This document shows positions 46,164 to 57,696 of a DNA stretch of 64,000 nucleotides, one piece after another; positions within the stretch are counted from its first letter, which is position 1, and each line of letters starts with the position of its first letter. Origin of the DNA: Tetradesmus obliquus (lineage: Eukaryota > Chlorophyta > Chlorophyceae > Sphaeropleales > Scenedesmaceae); NCBI GenBank assembly GCA_030272155.1, contig CP126197.1, positions 744,001 to 808,000 on the forward strand. Reading direction: 5' to 3'. Both the position numbers and the translations under genes were made by a program. Under the pieces are notes generated by a model, which was given only the letters and a program-made list of their open reading frames with translations, made no database searches and was not told the DNA's origin.

Positions 46164-48511
46164 ATGCTCCTCCATGCGCACTGCAGTACACTCATCAGCA
46201 GTGCTCGCCCGGCCTTGCCCCGGCTGCACTGCCTCCAGGCACGTCAACATCGCTATCCGAAACAAATCAAGTCAACTCTGGTCATACCCATGAGCTCCAG
46301 TACTGCCAGCAAGCAGGCTTGTGCTAGCAGCAGCACAGCAGCAAGCGATGCAGCAGCAGCGACAGCAGCACCACCACCTAGGCCACAGCAACCACTGCGC
46401 TATGCCCTGGCTATCCATGGCGGTGCTGGCGTAATCAACAGCAGCAACAGCGTGTGGATCGGCTCTGCCAAGGAGGGCCTGCAGGCTGCACTGGATGCTG
46501 GCCATGCAGTGCTGCGGGCTGGGGGCTCTGCAGTGGATGCTGCTGTGGCATCTGTGGTAGTACTGGAGAATGACCCGCACTTCAATGCGGGTGAGCCCAA
46601 GCTGCATTTGATGCATAGTGTTCTGCAGGCGAAATGGCATTGATGGCACAGCAGTACCTCGACAGCCTGTTGGACGTGTTCATGGCACATCGAATCTAAA
46701 GCGTTATTCATGTGCCACATTCTAGTACTACTAGTTCAACCTTTATCATGCTGCGGCTTTGTATAGCAAAGGGAAGAATCGGCGTGTGTCCTTGCCTGCA
46801 GGTGTTGGCTCTGTGCTGACTGCCAGCGGGCAGCACGAGCTGGAAGCATCCCTCATGAGCAGCAGCGGCAGCGCGTGTGGAGCTGTGACACTCATCAAGC
46901 AAGTGGCAAACCCCATAGTGCTGGCCAAGCATGTGAGTGATGCTGCCCACAGCATGTTATGTATCGGTGGTTCAGCAGCAGGGCACACAACGCTGGGCAA
47001 GCTGTCAATCTCAATGTGCAGCAGTACAAGTCGAAGCTGCTGCTGCAGCATTCATGCAACTTCTTACCCGCACTCAGCGCTGCAGGGTGCACAAAGCAAT
47101 ACTATGCAGAAAGTCCCCAATCTGCATCTGACCTAGTTCTGACCATAAAACGTACTTTACTGTGGGTTGCCACTCCAGGTGATGGATCACACCCCGCACA
47201 TCTTTTTGTCTGGCCCAGAAGCGGAGCAGTTTGCTGTGCAGCAGGGCATGCAGCTGGTGGACAATGCCAGCTTCACCACGCAGCAGCGCAAGGAGCAGTG
47301 GCAGCGCTACGCGGCTGAGCAGCGGCTGGCGCCTGCAGATGAGATCGTGCAGAAGATAGGCGGCCCTGCTGACACAGCAGCAGCAGCAGCAGGACCTCAA
47401 GCAGCAGCAGCAGCAGCAGCGGCAGCAGCAGCAGCAGCAGCAGACAGTAGTAAGGATCACTGCCAGACAGTTGGAGCAGTGGCAATTGACAGCCAAGGGA
47501 GGCTTGCTGCAGGTGGGCGGGGCTGCCAGCAGCAGCAAGATACATGCTCTGGGTGGCAGAAAGCGGCATGCACAATCCTGCTGCTTTGCATACCTGCCAT
47601 GTCCCGTTCAATCCTTGGGTACAGGCAATGATGCAAGCACTACAATGATGGGGCAGCAGCCGCGTTGCAGGAGGAGGCGTGGCATTCTTGTAGGTGTTGC
47701 AGTTGCTGGCCTGCAGGCACAGCAAACACGTGACATGTGAAGTTTGGCTGGGCTCTGACCTGCCTGCAATGTGTGTGGGATGCTGCTGCCTGGTGCTGCT
47801 GTTCTGTATCACTTGCACGGGCAGCTACCAGCACTGGCGGGCGGACCAACAAGTGGGACGGGCGCATTGGCGACACACCCATGATAGGAGCAGGTGGGAC
47901 CTTGATAAGTGGGGAGGGCTGTTGTGATGGCTGGCAGATGCATTGCCTAGACAGCCAGCAGCTGCTGTGGAAGCAGTTGCCACGGCTCGGCGCTGGCTGT
48001 ATTTTTGTGTTATACCTTTACAGGTATGAAATGCAGCGGTGCCAGTACTGTGCTTGCTGTGCAGCGGCCCTGTAGGATGGCACCCCCGCACTCCAGCTTT
48101 CACACACTGTGGATGCCTGGTGATCACTTGCACACTTTCTGTATGTACAATTACTGTGATGCAGGCACCTGGGCTGACATCAACTGTGCAGTGTCGGGCA
48201 CAGGCGTAGGCGAGGAGTTCATCCGGCGTGCTGCTGCACATGATGTGGCAGCACGCATGGAGTACAAGGGCCTCAGCCTGGCAGCAGCAATGCACGAGGT
48301 GGTGTGGCAAAGCATGGCAGAAGGCGATGGCGGTTTCGTGGGTGTGGATAGAGACTACAACTGTGTGATGGACTTAAATAGTGTAGGGATGTACAGGGCA
48401 GCAGTTGACTACAGGGGCAATTGTGTGCTGGCTGTGTTTCCAGATGAGGTGCAGCAGGAAGAAAAGCAGGACGGCAAGCAGCAAGAGAAGCAGGAAGGGC
48501 ATGGGAAGTAG
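46164..48511 (+). CDS. Isoaspartyl peptidase / L-asparaginase (Ntn-hydrolase)
   Basis: These enzymes hydrolyse L-asparagine and isoaspartyl dipeptides after self-cleavage into two subunits. Exons 46164-46590, 46802-46932, 47179-47512, 47825-47893 and 48165-48511 close in phase and give 435 aa (393 aa if the ATG at 46290 is used; the longer form adds a basic, possibly targeting, N-terminus). Landmarks are YALAIHGGAGVI, GGSAVDAAVASVVVLENDP, HFNAGVGSVLTASGQ, NPIVLAKHVMDHTPH and LVDNASF. The new N-terminal threonine is Thr283 (TVGAVAIDSQGRLAAATSTGG), followed by GRIGDTPMIGAG, CAVSGTGVGEEFIRR and the C-terminal ARMEYKG. The linker before Thr283 carries a 14-residue poly-Ala run. The Gly usually seen before the cleavage threonine is Gln here. 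All core catalytic motifs are present. Confidence 0.93.
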
Positions 48512-48999
48512 GACTATGTGCACGCAGGTTTATCTTCTGGAGGGTTTTGTGGGGATTCGTGTCTCCGTGTGATGGATGGTAAGGAGTTCACCAGTGGGTC
48601 TGGTGATCCTGTCCAGCAGTGCTGCAGGATTGCTGTGTGGGCGTCAAGGAGGTCTGCCTATTGGCCGATTAGCGCAGAGTGACTAAGGTTTATTGACGGG
48701 TTGTTTGGAGCGAACGTCGTTGCAATCAGGCCGTGGAGTAAGCGAACTACTAAATTACGTGTTTAGGCTGTACTGCTGTGGCGCGCGCGAACTGTTGTTG
48801 CAGCTGCCTCCTTCAGTGCCAAGACCCGATGTACTGGTTACATCAAGTAGTGTTTAGAGCATTTTTGGGACCGTGCTGTGCACAAATTGAGCCGGTTGAG
48901 GCAGTCAAGTCGGTACCAGCGATGTAGGCAATTCAAAGTCCGAACAGCAAAATTTAGATTGAAACTCAGAATCTTCAATAGGCATCGCAGATTGCAGCC
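48512..48999. other. Intergenic, upstream of the FAM161-like gene
   Basis: No open frame of interest. The stretch likely contains the 3' end of the asparaginase transcript and the promoter of the following gene. Confidence 0.5.
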
Positions 49000-51865
49000 A
49001 TGGCGTCGCCAGACGCCAGGCTTGACAGTAAACTGGCAGCTCGCTTTGGAGGGGGAGCTGTGGCACAGCAGGCAGCCCGACAGGTGAGATGCAGCACGAT
49101 AAAGAAGGACGACCTACATGTATAGCTGTTAAACATAGCCCAGTTGGGCAGTGCGCTGCGTTGGCATCATGCTAGGCAGCAGGCATCTCGCTGCTGTTGA
49201 CAGCAGTATCACAGATGTTGCTGCCTGCATCCTGCACACAAGCAGGCCTTGCGCACTCGCAGCAAGCACCAAAAGTCAGAAGGATTGGAGTTGCCTGATT
49301 CCCCAGCAGCAATGGCACACGGTGGCAGCAGCCCTCTCTGGTATCTGCCTGTGGGCTATCAACTGAGCCCAGGCTCAAAAGCATCCTCAACTGGAGAAAA
49401 GTCCCCTACGATTCCAGGAGTGCAGTACCAAGAGTTCAGGAAAAGGCACGCAGACACGTGCAGCCCTGGCAGCAACAGTGTCTCACAGTCCTTGGAACTG
49501 CACTGCTCAGACTTGAGGGAAGGAAACGAGCATGCATCAGCAGATGATGAAGCCGCTGGTCCATCAGCTCATGTGCAGTCAACACAAAAGCAGGCAGCAG
49601 CAGCAGCAGCAATAGGACCCAGCTCTGCTGCTTCCAGCCCTAGGGCTACCAGCTATGGCCAGCGGCACACAAACCAGCAGCTCCAGCGGGCCTTAGCAGC
49701 CGCAGCAGCTGCTGCGGCAAGCAGCCCCCGCCGCAGCAGCCAAGCAGCGAAGGAGCTCAGCAGCTCAGACATGGACGAGATCCTGGGCGTGATGGATGCG
49801 CTGGGTGCTTGCAGGAAAGATGATGTGCCTGCAGTAAGCGCTCCAGCAGCTGCTAATGAGCAGCAGGACAGCCCTGCAGCTGCTGCCGTGGCAGCTGACA
49901 ACAGCTCGCAGCAGAAGCAGCAGAAACAGCAGCCTGAGCAGCAGCAGACCAAGCAGGAGCAGGTGCAGGAGCAGCAGTCACCTGCAGCAAGCCCCCGTGG
50001 CAGCACACCACATGGCCGCCCCACCCGTGCCTCCATGCTCAGCAGCAAGGTGCTTGCAGGAAAGGGCCCAGTGGTGCCAGTGAAGCCTGCTGTGTTCAGC
50101 TTTGATGCAGCACACCCTGGGCTAGCTGACAAGCACTACCTGCGCACAAAGGAGCAGGACAGGTGCGGCAGCGGTAGCTGGCAGATCAGGCATTGCTGGT
50201 CATTGTATTGGGCTTGCTGCTTGCTGCAGCTGGCAGACGAGCACTGTATCTAATAGATGCCTGGTGCTGCACATGCAAGGCCTGGAGGTTGTGGTGCATG
50301 TTGCTGTCACATCGGGTAAATAATATGTTTGTTCCTTTCCCATATTGTATGCAGGGCACTGAGCACGCTGGAGGGCGGCCGGCCAGCTTCCTGCGGCTCG
50401 CCAGAGCTGCGGCAGTCACTGCAGTTCCGCGGCAGCAGCAGCAGCAACGGCATCTGGGGCTCGCCTCGTCGGCAGCAGCGGCAGCAGCAGCAGCGGCCGC
50501 AGTCTGCACAGCCACATGCGACAGGTGCCCTGCTGGGCTCTCAGCGCAGGCATGCAAGCAGCAGTGAGGCGCTAGGAGCCCGTGCAGCATCAGCGGCGGC
50601 ATCCAGTGGGGTCATGCTTGGGAGCACCGCTCGCTGCAGCAGCGCACTGGACTGGGCCAGCAGCAGCAGGGTGGCTGAGCGCATCATGCAGGAGGGCGAG
50701 GCTGGTGCCGGCAGCAACAGCAGCAGCAGCGGCGGCCTTGCCGCACGGCAGGAGCTGCTGCGTGTGATGCAGCAAGCGCAAGCCGCGATGGCTGCATCTG
50801 CACATTTAAGGACGCGCCAGAACACGCACCTGCCGGCTGCCAGCAGCAGCCTTGCGAGCCGCGGCTCGAGCGCTGCTGCTGCAGCTGCTGCAATGGCAGC
50901 TGATCTGCTGGCAAGCAGGGGCACTGCTGTTGCTGGCAGCAGGAAGGGTGCTGCTGCGGCAGCTGCTGGTGGTGGCAGCAGCTGCAGGGGCAGTCCAGTC
51001 ATGCGCAACCGGCTGGAGGATGAAGAGCAGCTGGCATCTGCCAGTAGTGCAGCAGCCGGCAAGGACGAGTGAGTACTGTACTGCGTCCCACAACAGCTGT
51101 TGAGGGTGTTGTGCTTTGAGATGTGGTTGAGGCAAGACAGCCTGCTTATGTTGAGCTTGGCAGCCGGCCATTGAGGCAGCACATTGGCGCTGTGTGTGCT
51201 GTTTCCAAAAGCGCGGTCAGTGCATAAATAGCATGTGCTGCTGTTTTGCCGCTTGCAGGACAATTGAGGAGCTGAAGAGCAAGGTGGCCAGCTTGCAGGA
51301 GGGACTCAGCCTGCTGCTGTCTGCACAGTCCCTGCCAGCTGACACAGCAGCAGCACTGCAGGCTGCGCTGTGCAAGGGTGGCATGCTGAGCACCCAGCAG
51401 CTGGCAGCAGCTGGAGAGCCTGCTGCTAGTGCTGGTGCTGGTGCTGGTGCTGGTGCTGGTGCAGAGGGCAGGGGTGATGAGCTGGAAGAGTTTATTAACG
51501 CCATCAACAGGGTGAGCATCGATTGATCAGCAATCATGCAGGCTGTCGGCGCTGCTAGAGTGCTTACGTGCTATGTTACCGCTGCACAGATGCTGCAGCT
51601 GTGGCGTTAGTTTGCGGACATGCAGGCGCATGTGCCAAAGTGATGGGATGCGGTGGAGGGAGCAGGTGGAGGTTTCTATTGCATAGGTCAAGCTTGGCTG
51701 CAAGCAGGTGGCTGGCCTCATCAGATGCTGCAGGCGCGCTGTGCTGATGTTGCTCACTTCATATGCTCATGGTACATCAAAAGGCCTGCTGGTTTCCGTG
51801 CAACACATGCAATGCTGCAGGATGGAGGGTTGGAGCAGCTAGAGGGACCCAGTGCAAGAAAGGGC

Positions 51866-51905
<40 letters not shown>

Positions 51906-52360
51906 TGCCACAGGATGATGCTGCCAGCTCTGATGCATCCAAGCAGGAGAGCAGCAGCAGCAGCAGCAGCAGTTGCGTCAACAGCCCCAAGGCTGACGCA
52001 AGTGCAGCAGCAGCGGTGGCTGAGGATGCTGAGTGTGAGGCGCAGCTGGCCTGTGCTGCGTTTGACCCAGCCAGGTTTGAGGAGTTCAACAAGCAGGTGG
52101 GCAGCCGCACTGCACAGTACCAGCTGCATGACGACCGGGGCACAGATACCAGCTGAAGTGCAGCATAGCGCTACAGCCCAGGCATTCCGAGCAGGACTGC
52201 AGCTGTCACAAGCAGCTCGTGTTTCTGGGGAAGTTGCTTGAAGGAAGAGAGAAGGGCTCAGCATCTAGCCGTGTGCTCTGGTCATGCCACGCACTGCTGC
52301 TTCTCCCGGTACAATGCTGCTTGGGTTGCTGGGCGACTGCACCACGATCTCATCCGCCCC

Positions 52361-52432
<72 letters not shown>

Positions 52433-55400
52433 TACTGCCTGCCAGGTTGACGCTGACATGGCGCGGCGTGCAGCAGCGCAGGACTACGACTCAGACCTGG
52501 AGCAGGAGGCGGAGGAGGCACGCAAGTGAGCTGACGGAGCAGCAGCAGCAGCAACAGGCAGCCCGCAGCTGTTGCATCGTGCAGTGTGTTACTGCATTAG
52601 CAGTGGGCACAGCTGGTGGCAGTGCAGCACTTGTAGCAAGCAAATTATGGCGAGCGTGATGCTAACCATGACACGACAGTAAGTTGCCCCTACTGTCTCT
52701 CATTGCTGCTGCTGCTGCTGCTGCAGCGCGTCTGGTGAGGCTGCTGCTGCGCTGCGTGAGCTGCAGGAGGCGGAGCGCAAGCTGCAGGAGATCAGCAGCC
52801 AGGAGGCGCAGATGAAGGTGAGGGCGCAGGGCATGCACAGGCGATGCTGCAGCTTACTCATGTCAGTGTCAACGCCAGCTGTCGCTTTATGTGTGATGTG
52901 CAGCACATGCGTGCGTGCGCTGTTGTGTGCAGCATCAGCTGGGGTGAAGGCCTTGCAGGATGCTGGGCTTTTGTCTGATGTTGCCGATGCATGTGTACTG
53001 TTGTGCTGCAGGCTGCCTGGGCAGAGCAGGATGAGTGGATGAATGCCTACAGGAAGTCGTCAGGCCAGCAGCAGGAGCAGCAAGCAGCAGTACACTCAGA
53101 TCTGGAGGAGGAGGAGGAGGAAGAGGAGGAGGAGGCAGCGTATGACAGCGGCAGCCAGGCAGACGATGAGCAGGAGGCAGAAGACCAGGAGGATTCACAG
53201 CAGCGACTTAGTGCTGCTGCTGCTGCAGGCGACAGAGCAGCTGCCAGGGGCAAGGCAGCTGCTGAGGCTGCAGCTGCTGCAGGTGCAGCGCGTGGCAGCC
53301 AGGCTGCGATGGCAGCTAGCACCAGCCCTGGCAAGCAGCGCCAGATCGGGCTGTCGGCAGCGGATGAGCAGCTGATTCAGCAGCCGTTCATCCCGCGTGC
53401 CTCTCAGGGCTTGCCCGAGCATGCAATCATTAGTGAGGCCCTGGCGCCGAATAGGGCCTACCAGCAGCAAGTGATGAGCAGCAGCCCCACACGTTACCAG
53501 CAGCAGGATGAGTGCCTAGATGAAGGTAACCAGCATGGCGCTACAGGCGCTGATGCCGACTGCTACCACAGCGCAGACGGCTATCAAGCCTCAGGCAACA
53601 CACGCAGCAGCAGCGGGGGCGCCAGCTCGCCGTTCAAGACCACCATCGCCAAGCCGTTTGAGTTTGAGGCTGCTGCAGCGGCGCGCCCAAAGAGCATTGC
53701 TGCTGTAAAGCTGGAGCAGGACCTGGTGCTCAAGGCGCAGGAGGAGGAGGCACACTACAAGCAGAGGTGGGTCTGCTCTTCTATGCCTGTGTCTGTGTCA
53801 ACCAGGCATGTATCAAGAGTGCACCGGGGTGCAGTGCATCCTGCATTGTATCAAATTGCTTGTTTGAAGAACTAAACCTTTGAATCGATTCAAGCTCATA
53901 CGCCATGCCACCGGTGCTCTCCGCATCCAACCCTGTGCCCTGCTGCTCGCAACAGGTTTGTGGCCAGCCCTATTCCTGCTGCCACGCTGGAACCGCGCTA
54001 CCAGCACATCATTGCAGACCAGGCAGCCAAGCGCGCAGCCAGCAGGTCACGGTGAGCCACATGCAACACTCAGACGGAACCAAAAGCCTGTCTGGCAGGC
54101 CTTGCAGGCCACCCCTGCCAGCTGAACATACTTTACCAGACATGGCAGCCAGGGTGCAGCGCAAGTTTGCACTGTGGCTGCATCACTGCTTTTGTCATCA
54201 TGGCGGATGTATATAATTTGGTTCCGCTGCCAGGCACCTGCGAATTCTGACATGGATTGACCTGAGTGCTGTGCAAATGTGTGGTGGCTGCTGCAGGTAC
54301 AAGGAGCTGCTTGCTGCCAAGGAGTGCCCCTTCAGCTTCTACGAGCGGGACAAGGAGGCGGCGACAGCAAAGGCGGCACGCCGCGCAGCTTTGAAGGACC
54401 CAAACAGGTTCCAGGTGAGACAGCGGTTGTGATTTTTGGCATTACTTTTTGAGCACAATTGCAAGATGTAACACATCAGGGCAGTGACATGACTAGGCTG
54501 GACTTGGCACCTTGCATCTCAACCAATGGCTGTGAGTATCCTTGAAGCCAGTGTTGTGCAGCCCATGGGACGCCTGGAGGATGCATGTTCTGTGCTGCCC
54601 CTGCTGCGCTGCTGTGCAGCAGCATCGCGTGCTCAGCATTATGTCTCATCTGCTGCGCTTGCTCTGCTGCTCCTGTCCTGCAGCAACCCTTCAAGGCCAA
54701 GCCGGTGCCTGGCCACGTGCATGAGCAGCGCTATGAGGCCACTGTTGTCGTTCTTTGTGCTGAACACGATACCTGAACCTGTCTTTCACCTGCCCTGCAG
54801 CAACCCTTCAAAGCCAAGCCGGTGCCTGGCCACGTGCACGAGCAGCGCCACAAGGCCACTGCCGCATTTTTTATGCAAACAACAATGCCTAACCCTGCCT
54901 ATTGTCTGCCCTGCAGCAACCCTTCAAGGCCAAGCCTGTGCCAGGCCACAAGCTCGAGCAGCGCAACAAGGCAACTGCCAATGCTTCTTTGTATCATGGT
55001 GTGCTGAGAACTGATGCTGCACCTTCTGTGGCTTGCCGGTTCCCCCTGCAGCAACCCTTCAAGGCCAAGCCCGTGCCAGGCCACGTGCACGAGCAGCGCT
55101 ACGAGGCCACTGCCGCATTGTTTATGCAAACAACGGTGCTAACCCTGCCTATTGTCTGCCCTGCAGCAACCCTTCAAGGCCAAGCCTGTGCAACACCATG
55201 TGCACGAGCACCGCCACGAGGCCACTGCCATGCTTCTGTGCAGCAACGTGTGCTGAAATTCTTGCCTTCTGCCTACCCTGCAGCAAGCCTTCAAGGCCAA
55301 GCCTGTGCCTGGCCACGTGCATGAGCAACGCTATGAGGCCACTGCCGTGGGCGTCGAGGCGGCACGGCTGGCCGCCAAGGTGCGAGCAGAGATGGCGCGC

Positions 55401-57696
55401 GAGAAGGCGGCAGCAAAGCTGCAGGAGGCCTACAAGAAGAGGTGAGGGCGGCAACAGATCCTAGTGCACACTGCTGAGCTTGCAGGAACATACACTGCTG
55501 TGGGCCGCATGGCTATATGTGTGCTGGATGGCTGTTGACCAGAGTGGCAGACGCAGTGCAGTGTCGTTGGCTCCTGACTGGGGTTCCCACTCCTCGTTGA
55601 GTGGAGCATGTAATGTAATGTAATGTATGCAGATCACCAGGCCACAGGACCGTGTGTGTGTGGCGCAAGTTAGTGCAGCTCAGTATGCTTCAGGGCCCTG
55701 GCACGCACACAGCCGTGTATCTGGTCATGCGCAGGCGCAGGCGCATCAACCGCCAGTGTGTTATTGTGTCATCTGTTTGTTTTCTGACACGCAGGCAGGT
55801 GCTGGCGGAGAAGGCGTACCAACAGCGCCTGGCTGCCAGCAGCCTCAGCCCCTGCAGGGCCAGCCACAACCACTCCGGCTCCCTCAGCAGCAGCACCGGC
55901 GCCGGCATCCCCCACAAGCAGCTGGGCCGCTCATCCTCTGCTCTGCGCAGCCAGCCGCACCCTCAGGAATATGTAGGCCTGCGGCATGGCAGTGGCTCAG
56001 CCGGTAGCTTGCCGATTCGGCGTGTGAACTCAGCTGGAGCCTCCCCTAGGCCTGGCTCCAGCACTGGGCATGTGAGGGGAGGTGGATCGTCCGGTTTGAA
56101 TGTGCCGGACTTCCGGGCGCTGCATGCGCAGTGGCAGGCGCAGCAGGCGGCAGTCAAGGCGGCAAACAGAAAACGTGTCACGGTGCCTGAGGTGGGTCTT
56201 CGCTTTACCTGTAACTGTACAATGTGCCACATCTTGCTGCTGTTCAGCCCTGTTGCTGCGGGTGTGACGGCCTTGCTTCATGGCAGTTGGCTGGCTTATA
56301 CATATGTACCACTCCATGCGAATAAGCATTGATCTCCACCGTCTTTGCTGTGTGCTGTATGCCCTTGCAGGAGTTCAGCATCAACGGCAGCACGCCGCAG
56401 GAGCAGGCCGCCCGCGCGCAGAAAGCCGCGGAGCGCCGTGCCCGCATCATCGCCAGCATGCAGGAGGATGCGCAGCAGCTCAAGGAGATGCGCTGGCCAT
56501 ACGTCAGCAGCAGGGCACCCGTGCAGCCCACACCACCACCCCACCAGCACTTGCAGCAGCATGGCGAGGGTGGTGGGGTGGGGCAGCATGGCCAGGGCAG
56601 CGGTGCTGCTGCGCCGCAGGTTGGGGCCACGCTGGCTGCGCAGCTGCGGGCTGAGGTGACCAAGCAGGCGATGGCGTCCGGCAAGTTTGACACGCGCGAG
56701 GAGAGGTGAGGCAGGCAGCACGCACGGGTGACGGGTTTGGCTGTGCAGAGAACACAGCTGCGCTTGATTTGGATGTGCACCGGTTGTGGCTCACCAGGCC
56801 GGCAGGAACTTGGTGAGCGACAGTTGTGGTTGCTTGGGAGTGCTGCTGGCGTATGGATGACTAACACAATGCAACACTTCCCACCCTGCAGGGAGCGCAA
56901 GCAGTGGGAGCAGATGAAGGCGGAGCAGCAGCAGCGCCAGCAGCAGTGGCAGGCAGTGCAGGCCGGCGAGCTTCGCAAGCGCCTGGAGCAGCACCAGCAG
57001 CAGCTGCAGCAGCAGCGGCAGCAGCGGCTGGAGCAGGGCCTGCCTAGCACCTCCACATCAGGCGGAGGCAGCACACTGGAGCAGCACACTAGTGCTGCTG
57101 GTGGTGCTGACTCACCAGCAGTAGCAGCAGCAGCAGCAGCAGCAGCAGCAGGTGAGCTAGGCTCCAGGGGTGTCTCCTGCGGAGGCGTGGATGTGGATGC
57201 AGCAGCAGAGGCAGCAGGGCGGCAAGCTGCTGCAGCTGCAGCGCAGCAGCAGGGCGGCGCTGCGCCGCTGCCATCTGCAACTGAGGTGGCAGCGTACCTT
57301 GACAAGCTGCTGACTGGCAAGGTGGCAATTCGGCCTGCAGAGCAGCTGGGGCAGCGTGCGGCGAGTGATGTTGGCGGTGTTCGCAAAAGCGGCAGCAGCA
57401 GCAGCGGCGGCAGCGCACCCCACAAGGGCTGGCTGCGGCGCGTGGCTGGCAAGCTGCGGCAGCGGGAGAGCAGCATGCCGAATGCACCATCTGGGAAGGA
57501 AGCAGCAGCAGCAGCAGCAGCAGCTGGTCTTAATGAGTCAGCGGTGCAGCGGCGTGCTGGGTTGGCTGGCAGGGGCGAGGCGCCGCTGATGCACATTGAG
57601 GCGCGGCATGCGCAGGCGGAGCGTGCTGCTAAGGAGATGGTTGAGGCCGCGCTGCTGCAGCAGGGCATGGAGGCGTACCGCTATGTTGAGGGTTAG
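49000..57696 (+). CDS. FAM161-like centrosomal/ciliary protein, 14 exons
   Basis: FAM161 proteins are coiled-coil, microtubule-associated components of centrioles and the ciliary base. Fourteen exons close in phase and give 1690 aa: 49000-49083, 49246-50162, 50355-51068, 51259-51511, 51821-52096, 52446-52525, 52727-52817, 53012-53766, 53956-54045, 54297-54414, 55284-55441, 55795-56191, 56371-56705 and 56892-57696. The N-terminal third is disordered and rich in Ser, Gln and Ala. Exons 6-8 form a charged coiled coil (QEAERKLQEISSQEAQMK, a poly-Glu run). The FAM161-type core is in exons 8-11: SPFKTTIAKPFEFE, RFVASPIPAATLEPRYQHII, KECPFSFYERDKEA and FKAKPVPGHVHEQRYEATAV. The tail is again coiled coil (AARAQKAAERRARIIASMQ, REERKQWEQMKAEQQ). 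The assignment rests on the ordered PF.F and KPVP-type motifs; a TPX2-like relationship is an alternative. Confidence 0.75.
52362..52445 (+). repeat. CCTG tetranucleotide array running into a 3' splice site
   Basis: About 17 perfect CCTG units (52362-52432) are followed by TTACTGCCTGCCAG and then exon 6 of the FAM161-like gene at 52446. The array occupies the position of the pyrimidine tract. Confidence 0.95.
54684..55240 (+). repeat. Array of five acceptor-side copies of FAM161-like exon 11
   Basis: Copies of QPFKAKPVPGHVHEQRYEAT with CTGCAG acceptors start at 54684, 54801, 54917, 55052 and 55167. The full exon starts at 55284. Intervals are 117, 116, 135, 115 and 117 bp. The copies differ at a few bases each and lack the second half of the exon. 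Confidence 0.95.
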
